Shown here: positions 7,039 to 13,399 of the stretch, one piece after another
How the letters are laid out: every line of letters starts with the position of its first letter
Numbering within the stretch: position 1 is the first letter of the stretch
DNA from: Bacillota bacterium
Lineage (GTDB): Bacteria; Bacillota; Bacilli; Alicyclobacillales; SLC66
DNA length: 13,399 nt
Assembly: GCA_021846145.1 (NCBI GenBank)
Contig: JAJZCJ010000060.1
Span: forward strand, 1-13,399
Reading direction: 5' to 3'
Made by a program: the position numbers and the translations under genes
Notes under the pieces: model-generated
Database searches by the model: none
What the model saw: the letters and a program-made list of their open reading frames with translations, nothing else
Told to the model about the DNA's origin: nothing

Positions 7039-7985
7039 TCTTGAATCAGCGAAAGTATTTAATCGCATGGGGGATCATCTTATTATTTGCTATCAGTGTG
7101 CCATTTTGGATGCCGTTAGAATACACACTGATGACAGAAGGAATTATCGTGGCCTCCTTATTTGCCCTTGCCACTAATTTTTTGGTTCATAATGCGGGGC
7201 TCATCACGTTTGGTCAAGCGGTTTTTTACGGGGTGGGGGCGTATACAGTGGGTTTGATTTGGGATCATACTCATTTGCCGCTGATATTGGCATTTGTACT
7301 TGGCCCGATCTTGGCAGCGCTAACCGCACTAATTGTCGGTGCACTATCCTTAAGGGCAAAGGCGTTTTATTTTGCCTTACTCACGCTCGGCTTCTCGCAA
7401 TTGTTTTACACTTTGTGCTTGGTTTTCTATGGATTGACGGAAGGAGATACAGGGATTTTTGGTATCACTCTTCCTTCATTTCTTAATTCTACGATATCGA
7501 GTTATGAATTTATTCTGGTTATTGCAGCGGTAGGTGCACTAATTCTGTGGTGGATAATGAAGACGCCCTTTGGTTTAGCACTTTTGTCAATAAAGGAAAA
7601 TAGAACGCGCGCACAATCTTTGGGTATGAACACATACGTTCAATTATTGGTGGCTTTTGTGATAAGTGGCTTTTTTAGCGGGTTAGCCGGTGTGCTTTTT
7701 ATCGTCTACCAACAACATGCTTATCCTGAAATGATGAATTGGCAATCATCAGGAACACCTATTTTGATGTCTGTACTTGGTGGTTTATCTAATTTTGCTG
7801 GTCCCATTGTGGGGGCTGTTATCTACACAATATTGGAAAACTACGTAGGATCAATCACAATTTATTGGGAATTGATTATTGGAGTGGTGGTGCTTATTCT
7901 TATACTGGTTTATCCAGGGGGAATAATTCTTGGAGTTGCGCAATTGTGGAATCGCATATTTCATAGAAAGCAAAAGCTGAACTAA
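7035..7985 (+). CDS. livM: Liv-family ABC transporter permease 2 (LivM-like)
   Basis: A 316-residue membrane protein, the second permease subunit, pairing with the LivH-like protein. LivM landmarks are GLITFGQAVFYGVGAYTVG (55-73), LRAKAFYFALLTLGFSQL (106-123), the coupling loop TPFGLALLSIKENRTRAQSLG (about 177-197) and SVLGGLSNFAGPIVGA (246-261). The C terminus is short and basic (FHRKQKLN). The GTG start overlaps the livH stop by 4 bases, and AAGGTGG just upstream is the ribosome site. A 40-base gap separates it from the first ATPase gene. No ATPase domain is fused to it, unlike some LivM homologues. Confidence 0.88.
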   Translation: MILNQRKYLIAWGIILLFAISVPFWMPLEYTLMTEGIIVASLFALATNFLVHNAGLITFGQAVFYGVGAYTVGLIWDHTHLPLILAFVLGPILAALTALIVGALSLRAKAFYFALLTLGFSQLFYTLCLVFYGLTEGDTGIFGITLPSFLNSTISSYEFILVIAAVGALILWWIMKTPFGLALLSIKENRTRAQSLGMNTYVQLLVAFVISGFFSGLAGVLFIVYQQHAYPEMMNWQSSGTPILMSVLGGLSNFAGPIVGAVIYTILENYVGSITIYWELIIGVVVLILILVYPGGIILGVAQLWNRIFHRKQKLN

Positions 7986-8025
7986 CTGCGTAAGTCAATT
8001 GATTGCCCGATGGGGGGAATAGGTT

Positions 8026-8793
8026 TTGAGTGTAATGCCTGTCGAGGATAGACCGATGTTAGATGTGGTGGATGTTACAAAGTCATTTGGTGGCTATATC
8101 GCGGTAAGTGGTGTGTCTCTTCAGGTTGCAAGAGGTGAAGTCAGAGCTATTATTGGTCCGAATGGTGCGGGAAAGACGACGTTTTTCAGTCTCTTAAGCG
8201 GGTACCAGAAACCGACAAAGGGTCAGGTGATTTTTGATGGCGCGGTAATCAGTGGAAAGCCACCTCATCATATTGCGAGACTCGGAGTAGGTCGCGCATT
8301 TCAAACCACTAATATATTCCCTAATTTCAGTGTGCTTGAAAATGTGTTGGTATCCATTTTTACTTATCAGAAGAGGAATTTTCAATTTTGGGGCAAACGG
8401 GACAAGAAAATCATTGAACAGGCTGAATACTTATTAGGTTTGGTTAATCTGGAGCATTCTCTGCATGTGCCGGCCAGCACACTTGCGCATGGTGATCAGC
8501 GGGCACTTGAAATTGCGATTGCACTAGGCAGTTCGCCCAAGCTTCTGTTACTTGATGAACCTACAGCCGGAATGTCACCATTTGAGACACAAGAGACTAT
8601 ACGCATGTTAGAACAGATTGTCAGGCAGCAAAATTTAACGGTAGTTTTGTCTGAGCACGATATGGAAGTGGTTTTTGGACTTGCAAAGAGAATCACAGTT
8701 TTGGAGGCGGGGCGAGTTTTGGCTGAAGGGACGCCAGAAGAAGTGCGCAATAACGCAGATGTTATTCGAGCTTACTTGGGGGAACCGCAATGA
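8026..8793 (+). CDS. livG: Liv-family ABC transporter ATPase 1 (LivG-like)
   Basis: A 255-residue ATP-binding subunit. Walker A is GPNGAGKTT (44-52), the Q-loop is at AFQTTNIF (91-98), the signature region is the atypical LAHGDQRALEIA (153-164) instead of LSGGQ, Walker B is LLLLDEPTAG (173-182), and the switch histidine is H211 in SEHDME. The C-terminal GRVLAEGTPEEVRNNADVIRAYLG is typical of LivG. The start is TTG: GGGGGGA at 8012-8018 is 7 bases upstream of it, while the in-frame ATG at 8035 would be 16 bases away. The stop overlaps the next start in ATGA (8790-8793), coupling it to the LivF-like subunit. Confidence 0.9.
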   Translation: MSVMPVEDRPMLDVVDVTKSFGGYIAVSGVSLQVARGEVRAIIGPNGAGKTTFFSLLSGYQKPTKGQVIFDGAVISGKPPHHIARLGVGRAFQTTNIFPNFSVLENVLVSIFTYQKRNFQFWGKRDKKIIEQAEYLLGLVNLEHSLHVPASTLAHGDQRALEIAIALGSSPKLLLLDEPTAGMSPFETQETIRMLEQIVRQQNLTVVLSEHDMEVVFGLAKRITVLEAGRVLAEGTPEEVRNNADVIRAYLGEPQ

Positions 8794-9497
8794 GTAATCA
8801 ATTTAGTGTTCAGGACCTGCATGCGTATTATGGCCAGAGTCACATTCTTCAAGGGGTGACGTTATCAATAAACACGGGTGAAGTGGTGGCGCTGTTGGGC
8901 CGAAATGGGGCGGGAAAAACTACCACATTCAAAGCAATTGTAGGACTAGTTCGTAAATTATATGGATCTGTCAAAATAGGTGATCAGGAACTAGTCGGAC
9001 GTGATACTCATAACATTGCGAGAAAGGGGATAGCCTATGTTCCCAGTGGACGCCGTTCATTTCCACACTTGACTGTTCAAGAAAATCTTCGAATTGCGTT
9101 AGAAGGTCAAGCTAAAAGAAAGGGAAAGCATAATCTTGAACTGGTATATGAAATGTTTCCTGCATTAAGAAAAAGGACGAACACTGCTGCGGGAGTCATC
9201 TCGGGCGGAGAAAATCAGATGTTGAAAATGGCCTGCGCGTTTTTAACGGAACCAAAAGTATTATTGTTGGATGAACCCACCGAGGGGCTCGCACCTCTTG
9301 TTGTAAAAGAATTACAGGAACATATTCGGAAATTAGCAGATACAGGTGTAGGGATATTGTTGGCTGAGCAAAATGCGCATTTTGCATTCTCGTTGAGTAC
9401 ACGTGCCTATGTACTCAATAAGGGAGTAGTGCAAATGAGTGGCGATGTTCAAGAACTTTCTGCGGATAATGAAATGTTGAAGCATCTGGGAATTTAA
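8790..9497 (+). CDS. livF: Liv-family ABC transporter ATPase 2 (LivF-like)
   Basis: A 235-residue ATP-binding subunit that completes the importer as a heterodimer with the LivG-like protein. Walker A is GRNGAGKTT (37-45). AYVPSGRRSFPHLTVQENL (82-100) is the LivF form of the Q-loop region, the signature is ISGGENQM (137-144; E-N-Q where E-Q-Q is common), and Walker B is LLLDEPTEGLAP (158-169). The switch position is AEQNAHFA, with glutamine in place of histidine, which is normal for LivF. It starts with the ATG of the ATGA overlap with livG and ends just before a convergent terminator hairpin, so it is the last gene of the operon. Confidence 0.9.
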   Translation: MSNQFSVQDLHAYYGQSHILQGVTLSINTGEVVALLGRNGAGKTTTFKAIVGLVRKLYGSVKIGDQELVGRDTHNIARKGIAYVPSGRRSFPHLTVQENLRIALEGQAKRKGKHNLELVYEMFPALRKRTNTAAGVISGGENQMLKMACAFLTEPKVLLLDEPTEGLAPLVVKELQEHIRKLADTGVGILLAEQNAHFAFSLSTRAYVLNKGVVQMSGDVQELSADNEMLKHLGI

Positions 9498-9503
9498 AAA
9501 CAC

Positions 9504-9551
9504 TGCCCAACGAGGGAATCAATAAGTATAATATGGATTTCCTGTTGGGCA
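9504..9551. terminator. Bidirectional terminator between the transporter and acyl-CoA synthetase genes
   Basis: TGCCCAAC at 9504-9511 pairs perfectly with GTTGGGCA at 9544-9551. Inside, AGGGAATC pairs with GATTTCCT with one G-U pair and one bulged G, leaving an AT-rich loop. On the minus strand the hairpin is followed within 3 bases by TTTTT. On the plus strand a T-run follows at 9561-9566, about 10 bases after the stem and inside the end of the opposing gene. It fits a shared terminator for two convergent operons, stronger for the minus strand. Confidence 0.75.
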
Positions 9552-9557
9552 CATCAC

Positions 9558-11243
9558 TTATTTTTTGCGCTCATATTCTTGTTGTCGCAATACGCCCCTC
9601 ATGATCTTGCCAGATAGTGTCTGGGGGAACTGTTCAACAAATTCCACTTCTCTCGGATATTCATAGGCGGCCAAGCGTTCTTTTACCCACGATTGTATCT
9701 CTGCAATTAGTTCATCTGACGCGTCTTGTTCATTGCGAAGCTTGATGAAAGCCTTAACAATTTCCCCACGCAAAGGATCAGGGCTACCAACCACTGCTGC
9801 CATCAAAATAGCGGGATGTTGAACGAGAACTTCCTCTATCTCTGCAGGCCCAATTCGATAACCGGATGAATTGATGATGTCATCGCTGCGTCCAATAAAA
9901 TAAAAGTACCCATTTTCATCGACATAACCCATGTCACCAGTCTTTAACCAATTGCCAATATACTTATTAGAGGTTGCCTCCGGCTTATTCCAATATGCAA
10001 TAAACATCACCGGGTCTGGAGCCTTAACGGCAATCTCTCCTGGTTCGCCTACATTTTTTAGATTTCCCACTTCATCAATGATCCCTACTTCGTGTCCAGG
10101 CAGTGCGCGACCCATCGAATTTGGTTGCACTGGATATAATGAGCTTCCATTCCCAATCACCAAATTACATTCAGTCTGGCCATAAAATTCGTTGATATGG
10201 ATACCAAATGACTCCGTTGCCCAGCGAAGCGTTTCCTCTCCCAATGGTTCACCACCACTTGCAATTGATCGAAGATTCAAGTCCCAGTGGTTTTGCGGAT
10301 CTTTAATCCTTCTCATCATTTTGAGTGAAGTGGGCGGTAGAAATACATTTCTTACCTTCCATTTTTCCATAAGATCAAATGCTTTTTCAGGGCTGAATTT
10401 AGACATTCTATGAGCCAAAACCGGTAATCCCCAATGCATGGCCGGGAAGAGCACATCAAATAGACCTCCTATCCAAGCCCAATCTGCAGGGGTCCAGAAC
10501 AAATCACCTTCTTGAGGTGCAAGGTCATGAGGAACTGCAACTCCTGGTAGGTGACCAAGCAATATGCGATGTCCATGTAGCGCCCCTTTGGCTTGACCTG
10601 TCGTTCCCGAAGTATAAATGATGATGGCGGGATCATCGGGGGTTGTAGCAACAGGCGTGAAACTGGTGGAGCAGTTTGACACTAGATCACGCCAAGAATG
10701 AATGATAGAGGTTGTATCCTGAGGGGATACATTCTCAAAATCAGTAATAATAATGTGTTCGAGAGAACTCAATTTATTGATAATGCCCATCACATTATAT
10801 AAATTAGATGAGTCTGTAATTAAAACACGGGCACCACTGTCATTTATTCTATATGCAAGCGCTTCTGACCCAAATAAAGTAAAAAGAGGAACTGCAATGG
10901 CACCGATTTTATAGGCGGCAATGTGTGCAATAGGGAGTTGGGGACTTTGTGATAAAAAAACTGCAATGCGATCCCGTTGAGAGATGTGCATATTCAAAAA
11001 CACATTAGCTAATCTATTGGATTCTTGGCTTATTTCATAATACGTCCATTTTTCATGATGGCCATCTTCTCTATCATAAATTAGTGCCAAGCGTGTTCGG
11101 TCCACTGCATGGCGATCTGAGATATCCACACCAATATTATAAAATTCAGGTAATTTCCATTGAAAATTCTCACGTACATCATGATAGTTGATCTGTGATT
11201 GTTTGCTCGCTAACTCAGCCCAGAAATCACTATCAGTTACCAC
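9558..11243 (-). CDS. AMP-forming acyl-CoA synthetase (acetate to medium-chain acid type)
   Basis: A 561-residue member of the ANL superfamily, which activates a carboxylic acid to acyl-AMP and then acyl-CoA using ATP and CoA. Numbering from the GTG start: the P-loop YTSGTTGQAKG is at 210-220, FWTPADWAWIGG around 249-260, YGQTECN at 354-360, the ribose-binding D437 in TGDMGYVDENGY, GRSDDIINSSGYRIGP from 451, and the catalytic lysine K546 in QTLSGKIMRG. It resembles acetyl-CoA/medium-chain synthetases rather than the roughly 650-residue acetoacetyl-CoA synthetases; the substrate cannot be read. An ATG at 11264 abuts the activator stop (TAAATG), but AAGGAG at 11256-11251 lies 7 bases before GTG 11243, so I prefer the shorter form. 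It shares a transcript with the activator gene, and the module suggests a short-chain acid taken up by the importer. Confidence 0.85.
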   Translation of the reverse strand: MVTDSDFWAELASKQSQINYHDVRENFQWKLPEFYNIGVDISDRHAVDRTRLALIYDREDGHHEKWTYYEISQESNRLANVFLNMHISQRDRIAVFLSQSPQLPIAHIAAYKIGAIAVPLFTLFGSEALAYRINDSGARVLITDSSNLYNVMGIINKLSSLEHIIITDFENVSPQDTTSIIHSWRDLVSNCSTSFTPVATTPDDPAIIIYTSGTTGQAKGALHGHRILLGHLPGVAVPHDLAPQEGDLFWTPADWAWIGGLFDVLFPAMHWGLPVLAHRMSKFSPEKAFDLMEKWKVRNVFLPPTSLKMMRRIKDPQNHWDLNLRSIASGGEPLGEETLRWATESFGIHINEFYGQTECNLVIGNGSSLYPVQPNSMGRALPGHEVGIIDEVGNLKNVGEPGEIAVKAPDPVMFIAYWNKPEATSNKYIGNWLKTGDMGYVDENGYFYFIGRSDDIINSSGYRIGPAEIEEVLVQHPAILMAAVVGSPDPLRGEIVKAFIKLRNEQDASDELIAEIQSWVKERLAAYEYPREVEFVEQFPQTLSGKIMRGVLRQQEYERKK

Positions 11244-11250
11244 GAGATCA

Positions 11251-11256
11251 CTCCTT
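11251..11256 (-). promoter_or_regulatory. Ribosome binding site deciding the acyl-CoA synthetase GTG start
   Basis: AAGGAG is followed by TGATCTC (7 bases) and GTG at 11243-11241. It lies inside the first codons of the longer frame from ATG 11264, which itself has no good ribosome site just upstream, though translation could still couple through the TAAATG junction. Confidence 0.65.
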
Positions 11257-11264
11257 ATATACAT

Positions 11265-12647
11265 TTACAAGTTAATTTGGTATTCGGCTATTTTTTGATA
11301 CAGGCTTGATTTGCTAATACCGAGAATTTTCGCGGCGGCGACTTTATCACCTTGTGTATGGGTTAAGGTGTTCTGGATTGTAGCTTTTTCTGCAATTTGT
11401 ACTGCTTCCTTTAGGGTTACGGGAAATAAAGGTTCGTCTAAATCCATTTGTGGTAGAACGATGTGCGCCGATTTCAATACATCTTCATCCATCAAATGAA
11501 TGGCTCTTTCTAGTACGTTTCGTAGTTCACGTATATTGCCTGGCCAGCGATGATTCTTTAATTTATCCCAAGCATGTCCATCAATGCGATTCACCCGAAC
11601 TCCCATCGATTCAGTCAATTGGCGTAAAATAGATTGAACGAGAGAAGGTAAATCTTCAATCCTATCTCTTAGAGGAGGCACTTGAATCGTCACCACATTA
11701 ATACGATATAACAAATCTTCTCTAAACTGTCCTTTTTGTACTAGGTCTATGAGGTTTTTGTTGGTTGACGAGAGAAAACGAACATCAATGGGAATGGGGT
11801 GTGATCCACCCACTCTTTCTATCTCTTTTTCCTGTAGCACCCTAAGCAGCTTAGCCTGAAGAGATAATGGCATATCACCAATTTCATCAAGTAAAATAGT
11901 CCCATGATTCGCCAACTCAAACTTGCCTTTCTTCCCTTTACGAGAAGCACCTGTAAAGGCTCCATCATCATAACCAAACAATTCAGATTCTAACAAGGTT
12001 TCGGGAATGGCTGCACAGTTTACGCGAACAAGTGGTCCAAGTGTGCGATGACTTTCTGCGTGAATAGCGTGGGCAAATAGTTCCTTGCCCGTGCCACTTT
12101 CTCCAGTGATCAATATGGTTGTATCACTTTTTGCTACTTTGCGTGCAAATGATTTTACTGCATTAAGTTTTAGGCTATCGCCAATGATGTGATCAAAACC
12201 ATAGACGGCACTAATGCGATTTTGCAGTTCTTTTTTATAGTAGTGAATTTCTTGGCGCAGAAATTCAACAGTTGCGTTAAGCGCTTTCAATTCACGCACG
12301 TCTTGAAATACTACTGTGCCAACGGCGGCGATCAAGTTGCCTTGATGAAAAATGGGGATACGATGGGCAATCATATCATTGCCCTTGATGTGCTGAATAG
12401 CAGATAGCTCCGCTATGCCTGTTTTTACAACTACATGCATGCGTGTATTTTCAATAATTTCGGTAACGGGGCGTCCGATTACGTCATGAACGCTTAAAAA
12501 ATCTTGATAGGTTTGATTCATGAATAAAATTTTGCCTTCTCGATCAACGACCACGATTCCTTCAAAGGCATGTTCAAGGACGTCCAACAGAAGATTTTGA
12601 TTATTATAAAAATATTCAAGACCAATAGGATCTCTTACAGCGCACAT
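11265..12647 (-). CDS. PAS-AAA+-Fis sigma-54-dependent transcriptional activator
   Basis: A 460-residue bacterial enhancer-binding protein that remodels sigma-54 RNA polymerase by ATP hydrolysis. Order: an N-terminal PAS sensor (about 19-115), a likely coiled-coil linker (about 118-148), an AAA+ domain with Walker A GESGTGKE (182-189), the sigma-54 contact loop GAFTGA (229-234), Walker B ILLDEIGD (251-258), arginines R309 and R315 in FREDLLYRI and sensor II WPGNIREL (368-375), and a Fis-type helix-turn-helix near 434-455. There is no receiver domain, so it should sense a small ligand rather than be phosphorylated. The architecture resembles B. subtilis RocR/BkdR. The ATG has AGGAGGA 8 bases upstream. 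Its gene shares a strand with the acyl-CoA synthetase, and the only sigma-54 promoters seen in the window are at 4700-4714 and 4874-4888, so these are its likely targets. Confidence 0.92.
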   Translation of the reverse strand: MCAVRDPIGLEYFYNNQNLLLDVLEHAFEGIVVVDREGKILFMNQTYQDFLSVHDVIGRPVTEIIENTRMHVVVKTGIAELSAIQHIKGNDMIAHRIPIFHQGNLIAAVGTVVFQDVRELKALNATVEFLRQEIHYYKKELQNRISAVYGFDHIIGDSLKLNAVKSFARKVAKSDTTILITGESGTGKELFAHAIHAESHRTLGPLVRVNCAAIPETLLESELFGYDDGAFTGASRKGKKGKFELANHGTILLDEIGDMPLSLQAKLLRVLQEKEIERVGGSHPIPIDVRFLSSTNKNLIDLVQKGQFREDLLYRINVVTIQVPPLRDRIEDLPSLVQSILRQLTESMGVRVNRIDGHAWDKLKNHRWPGNIRELRNVLERAIHLMDEDVLKSAHIVLPQMDLDEPLFPVTLKEAVQIAEKATIQNTLTHTQGDKVAAAKILGISKSSLYQKIAEYQINL

Positions 12648-12671
12648 GGTCTAATTCCTCCTGTCTAGTTG

Positions 12672-12700
12672 ATTATCTTACAGTTTATGCAGGACATCAA
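12672..12700 (-). promoter_or_regulatory. Possible sigma-A promoter of the activator/acyl-CoA synthetase operon
   Basis: On the minus strand TTGATG (12700-12695) and GATAAT (12677-12672) are separated by 17 bases, giving a start near 12665 and a very short leader before ATG 12647. No TGGCAC-N5-TTGC is present upstream of this gene, so the activator seems to be made from a housekeeping promoter. The match is moderate. Confidence 0.4.
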
Positions 12701-12713
12701 TGCTTTTTCGATG

Positions 12714-12788
12714 TATGAAGCAAATAATCAGGGAGAACCTAAATTCACTTACATAGTGAGTGAATGGGGAGCGATAATTTGCATCATA
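12714..12788. repeat. Nested dyads upstream of the activator gene
   Basis: Arm 12714-12729 (TATGAAGCAAATAATC) is repeated in inverted form at 12773-12788, whose complement reads TATGATGCAAATTATC; 14 of 16 bases agree. Between them, nearly concentric, is a second palindrome at 12743-12765 with arms ATTCACTTAC and GTGAGTGAAT (one G-U) around ATA. This could be an operator for control of the activator or of trpB. It does not carry a T-run, so it is unlikely to be a terminator. Confidence 0.45.
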
Positions 12789-12854
12789 CGAAGAGTCGTG
12801 GGGTAGTACCAATCAATCTTTTCTATATAAAAAAATCAAAGAAAAATAACACGG

Positions 12855-12870
12855 AAATTTGAACAAATTT
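12855..12870. promoter_or_regulatory. Palindrome shared with the hbd/transporter control region
   Basis: AAATTTGAACAAATTT is the inverted repeat AAATTTG-AA-CAAATTT with 7-base arms. Its first 14 bases differ by one base from 4812-4825. It lies about 55 bases upstream of the presumed trpB transcription start and about 200 bases upstream of the presumed activator start. A binding site for a common regulator is plausible but unproven in this AT-rich stretch. Confidence 0.4.
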
Positions 12871-12901
12871 TCAAAATAATAAAGGTGTGAGTCTGGAAAT
12901 A

Positions 12902-12910
12902 TGCTATCAT
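12902..12910 (+). promoter_or_regulatory. Possible extended -10 promoter for trpB
   Basis: TGCTATCAT is an extended -10 (TGn plus TATCAT) about 34 bases before the trpB ATG, giving a start near 12917. No good -35 is present at the right spacing. I saw no T-box, attenuator hairpin or repeated GAG/TAG triplets of a TRAP site between here and trpB. Confidence 0.4.
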
Positions 12911-12943
12911 TTTAAAAATTGAACGAAAATGAGGAGCGAGCAG

Positions 12944-13399
12944 ATGAGCATTGTCGAAGTATCGAGCCAAGGTGTATTTGGGAATGGGGAAGTGACTTTT
13001 GGAGGTAGTTTTGTGCCAGAAGTGCTGCAGACCGCACTGGGGCGTGTGGCAGAAGCATTTGAAAAATATAAGGACGATCCTGAATTTATTGAAGAGTACA
13101 ATTATTATATGAAGGAGTATGTGGGACGCGAAAATCCGCTATATTATGCCCGCAATCTAAGTGAAAAGCTGGGGGGTGCCAAGATCTACCTCAAGCGCGA
13201 GGATCTCAATCATACCGGGGCCCATAAGATTAATAATACCATTGGACAAATATTGCTCGCAAAGCGCATGGGCGCGAAACGTATCATTGCAGAGACTGGG
13301 GCCGGTCAACACGGAGTTGCAACGGCGACGGTGGCGGCGCTTTTTAATCTGCCATGCACCATTTATATGGGTGAAGTGGACATGGAACGCCAAGCACTC
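12944..13399 (+). CDS. trpB: Tryptophan synthase beta subunit (5' part, runs off the window)
   Basis: The frame is open from ATG 12944 to the window end and gives the first 152 of an expected roughly 400 residues. TrpB condenses indole with serine to give tryptophan, using pyridoxal phosphate. The PLP-binding lysine is K95 in HTGAHKINN (90-98), the catalytic glutamate is E117 in [14 protein letters not shown], and [10 protein letters not shown] and [10 protein letters not shown] are also standard. These belong to the usual TrpB1 class that works with TrpA, not the divergent TrpB2. GAGGAG at 12931-12936 is 7 bases from the ATG. It starts a transcription unit directly downstream of a divergent regulatory region, with no trpE, D, C or F before it; whether trpA follows is outside the window. 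Confidence 0.93.
   Translation, partial: MSIVEVSSQGVFGNGEVTFGGSFVPEVLQTALGRVAEAFEKYKDDPEFIEEYNYYMKEYVGRENPLYYARNLSEKLGGAKIYLKREDLNHTGAHKINNTIGQILLAKRMGAKRIIAETGAGQHGVATATVAALFNLPCTIYMGEVDMERQAL

Noticed and set aside
4938..9497. Firm annotation as a branched-chain amino acid transporter
   Set aside because: The family is clear, but Liv-type systems carry many ligands and all linked enzymes act on hydroxy, keto or carboxylic acids.
9527..9532. TATAAT between livF and the acyl-CoA synthetase gene
   Set aside because: It is in the loop of the convergent terminator, has no matching -35, and would read against the synthetase gene.
12648..12943. T-box, trp attenuator or riboswitch before trpB
   Set aside because: No terminator hairpin with T-run, no T-box core sequence and no repeated GAG/TAG triplets were seen; only dyads without T-runs.

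Overview
The window reads as a chromosomal segment of a Gram-positive member of the Bacillota (Bacillales in the wide sense, possibly an Alicyclobacillaceae-type acidophile; genus not resolvable by eye). Reasons: moderate G+C (low to mid 40s % by eye), strong GGAGG-type ribosome binding sites, heavy use of TTG and GTG starts, a RocA-type P5C dehydrogenase, a lipobox protein, and a scoA/scoB/3-hydroxybutyrate dehydrogenase group like the B. subtilis yxjC-scoA-scoB-yxjF locus. No mobile element, CRISPR array, rRNA or tRNA was seen.

Layout. (1) 1-1708, plus strand: the 3' end of a proline dehydrogenase gene and a complete 1-pyrroline-5-carboxylate dehydrogenase gene, closed by an intrinsic terminator at 1742-1789. 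(2) 1810-2406, plus: a small lipoprotein with a thioredoxin-like WCPHC active site. (3) 2450-4635, minus: hbd-scoA-scoB, which would oxidise D-3-hydroxybutyrate to acetoacetate and activate it with CoA from succinyl-CoA. (4) 4636-4937: a divergent control region with two consensus-matching sigma-54 (-24/-12) promoters, one firing left into hbd-scoA-scoB and one firing right into the transporter, with a short palindrome between them. (5) 4938-9497, plus: a complete five-gene Liv-family ABC importer (binding protein, two permeases, two ATPases). (6) 9504-9551: a long hairpin that looks like a bidirectional terminator. (7) 9558-12647, minus: an AMP-forming acyl-CoA synthetase preceded directly by a PAS-AAA+-Fis sigma-54 activator with an intact GAFTGA loop. 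(8) 12648-12943: a second divergent control region rich in dyads. (9) 12944-end, plus: the 5' part of trpB.

How it fits together. Regions 3 to 7 look like one physiological module. The activator (11265-12647) is the obvious candidate to drive both sigma-54 promoters, so that an importer, a hydroxyacid dehydrogenase, a CoA-transferase and probably an acyl-CoA synthetase respond to one signal. The importer would normally be named a branched-chain amino acid transporter. Here the company it keeps suggests a short-chain carboxylate or ketone body (3-hydroxybutyrate, acetoacetate or a related hydroxyacid) instead. That is inference: no thiolase or acyl-CoA dehydrogenase is in the window, and the ligand cannot be read from the sequence. 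The dehydrogenase also departs at three remembered substrate-pocket positions from the classical D-3-hydroxybutyrate enzyme, which may mean a related but different hydroxyacid. The proline genes, the thioredoxin lipoprotein and trpB look like unrelated neighbours.
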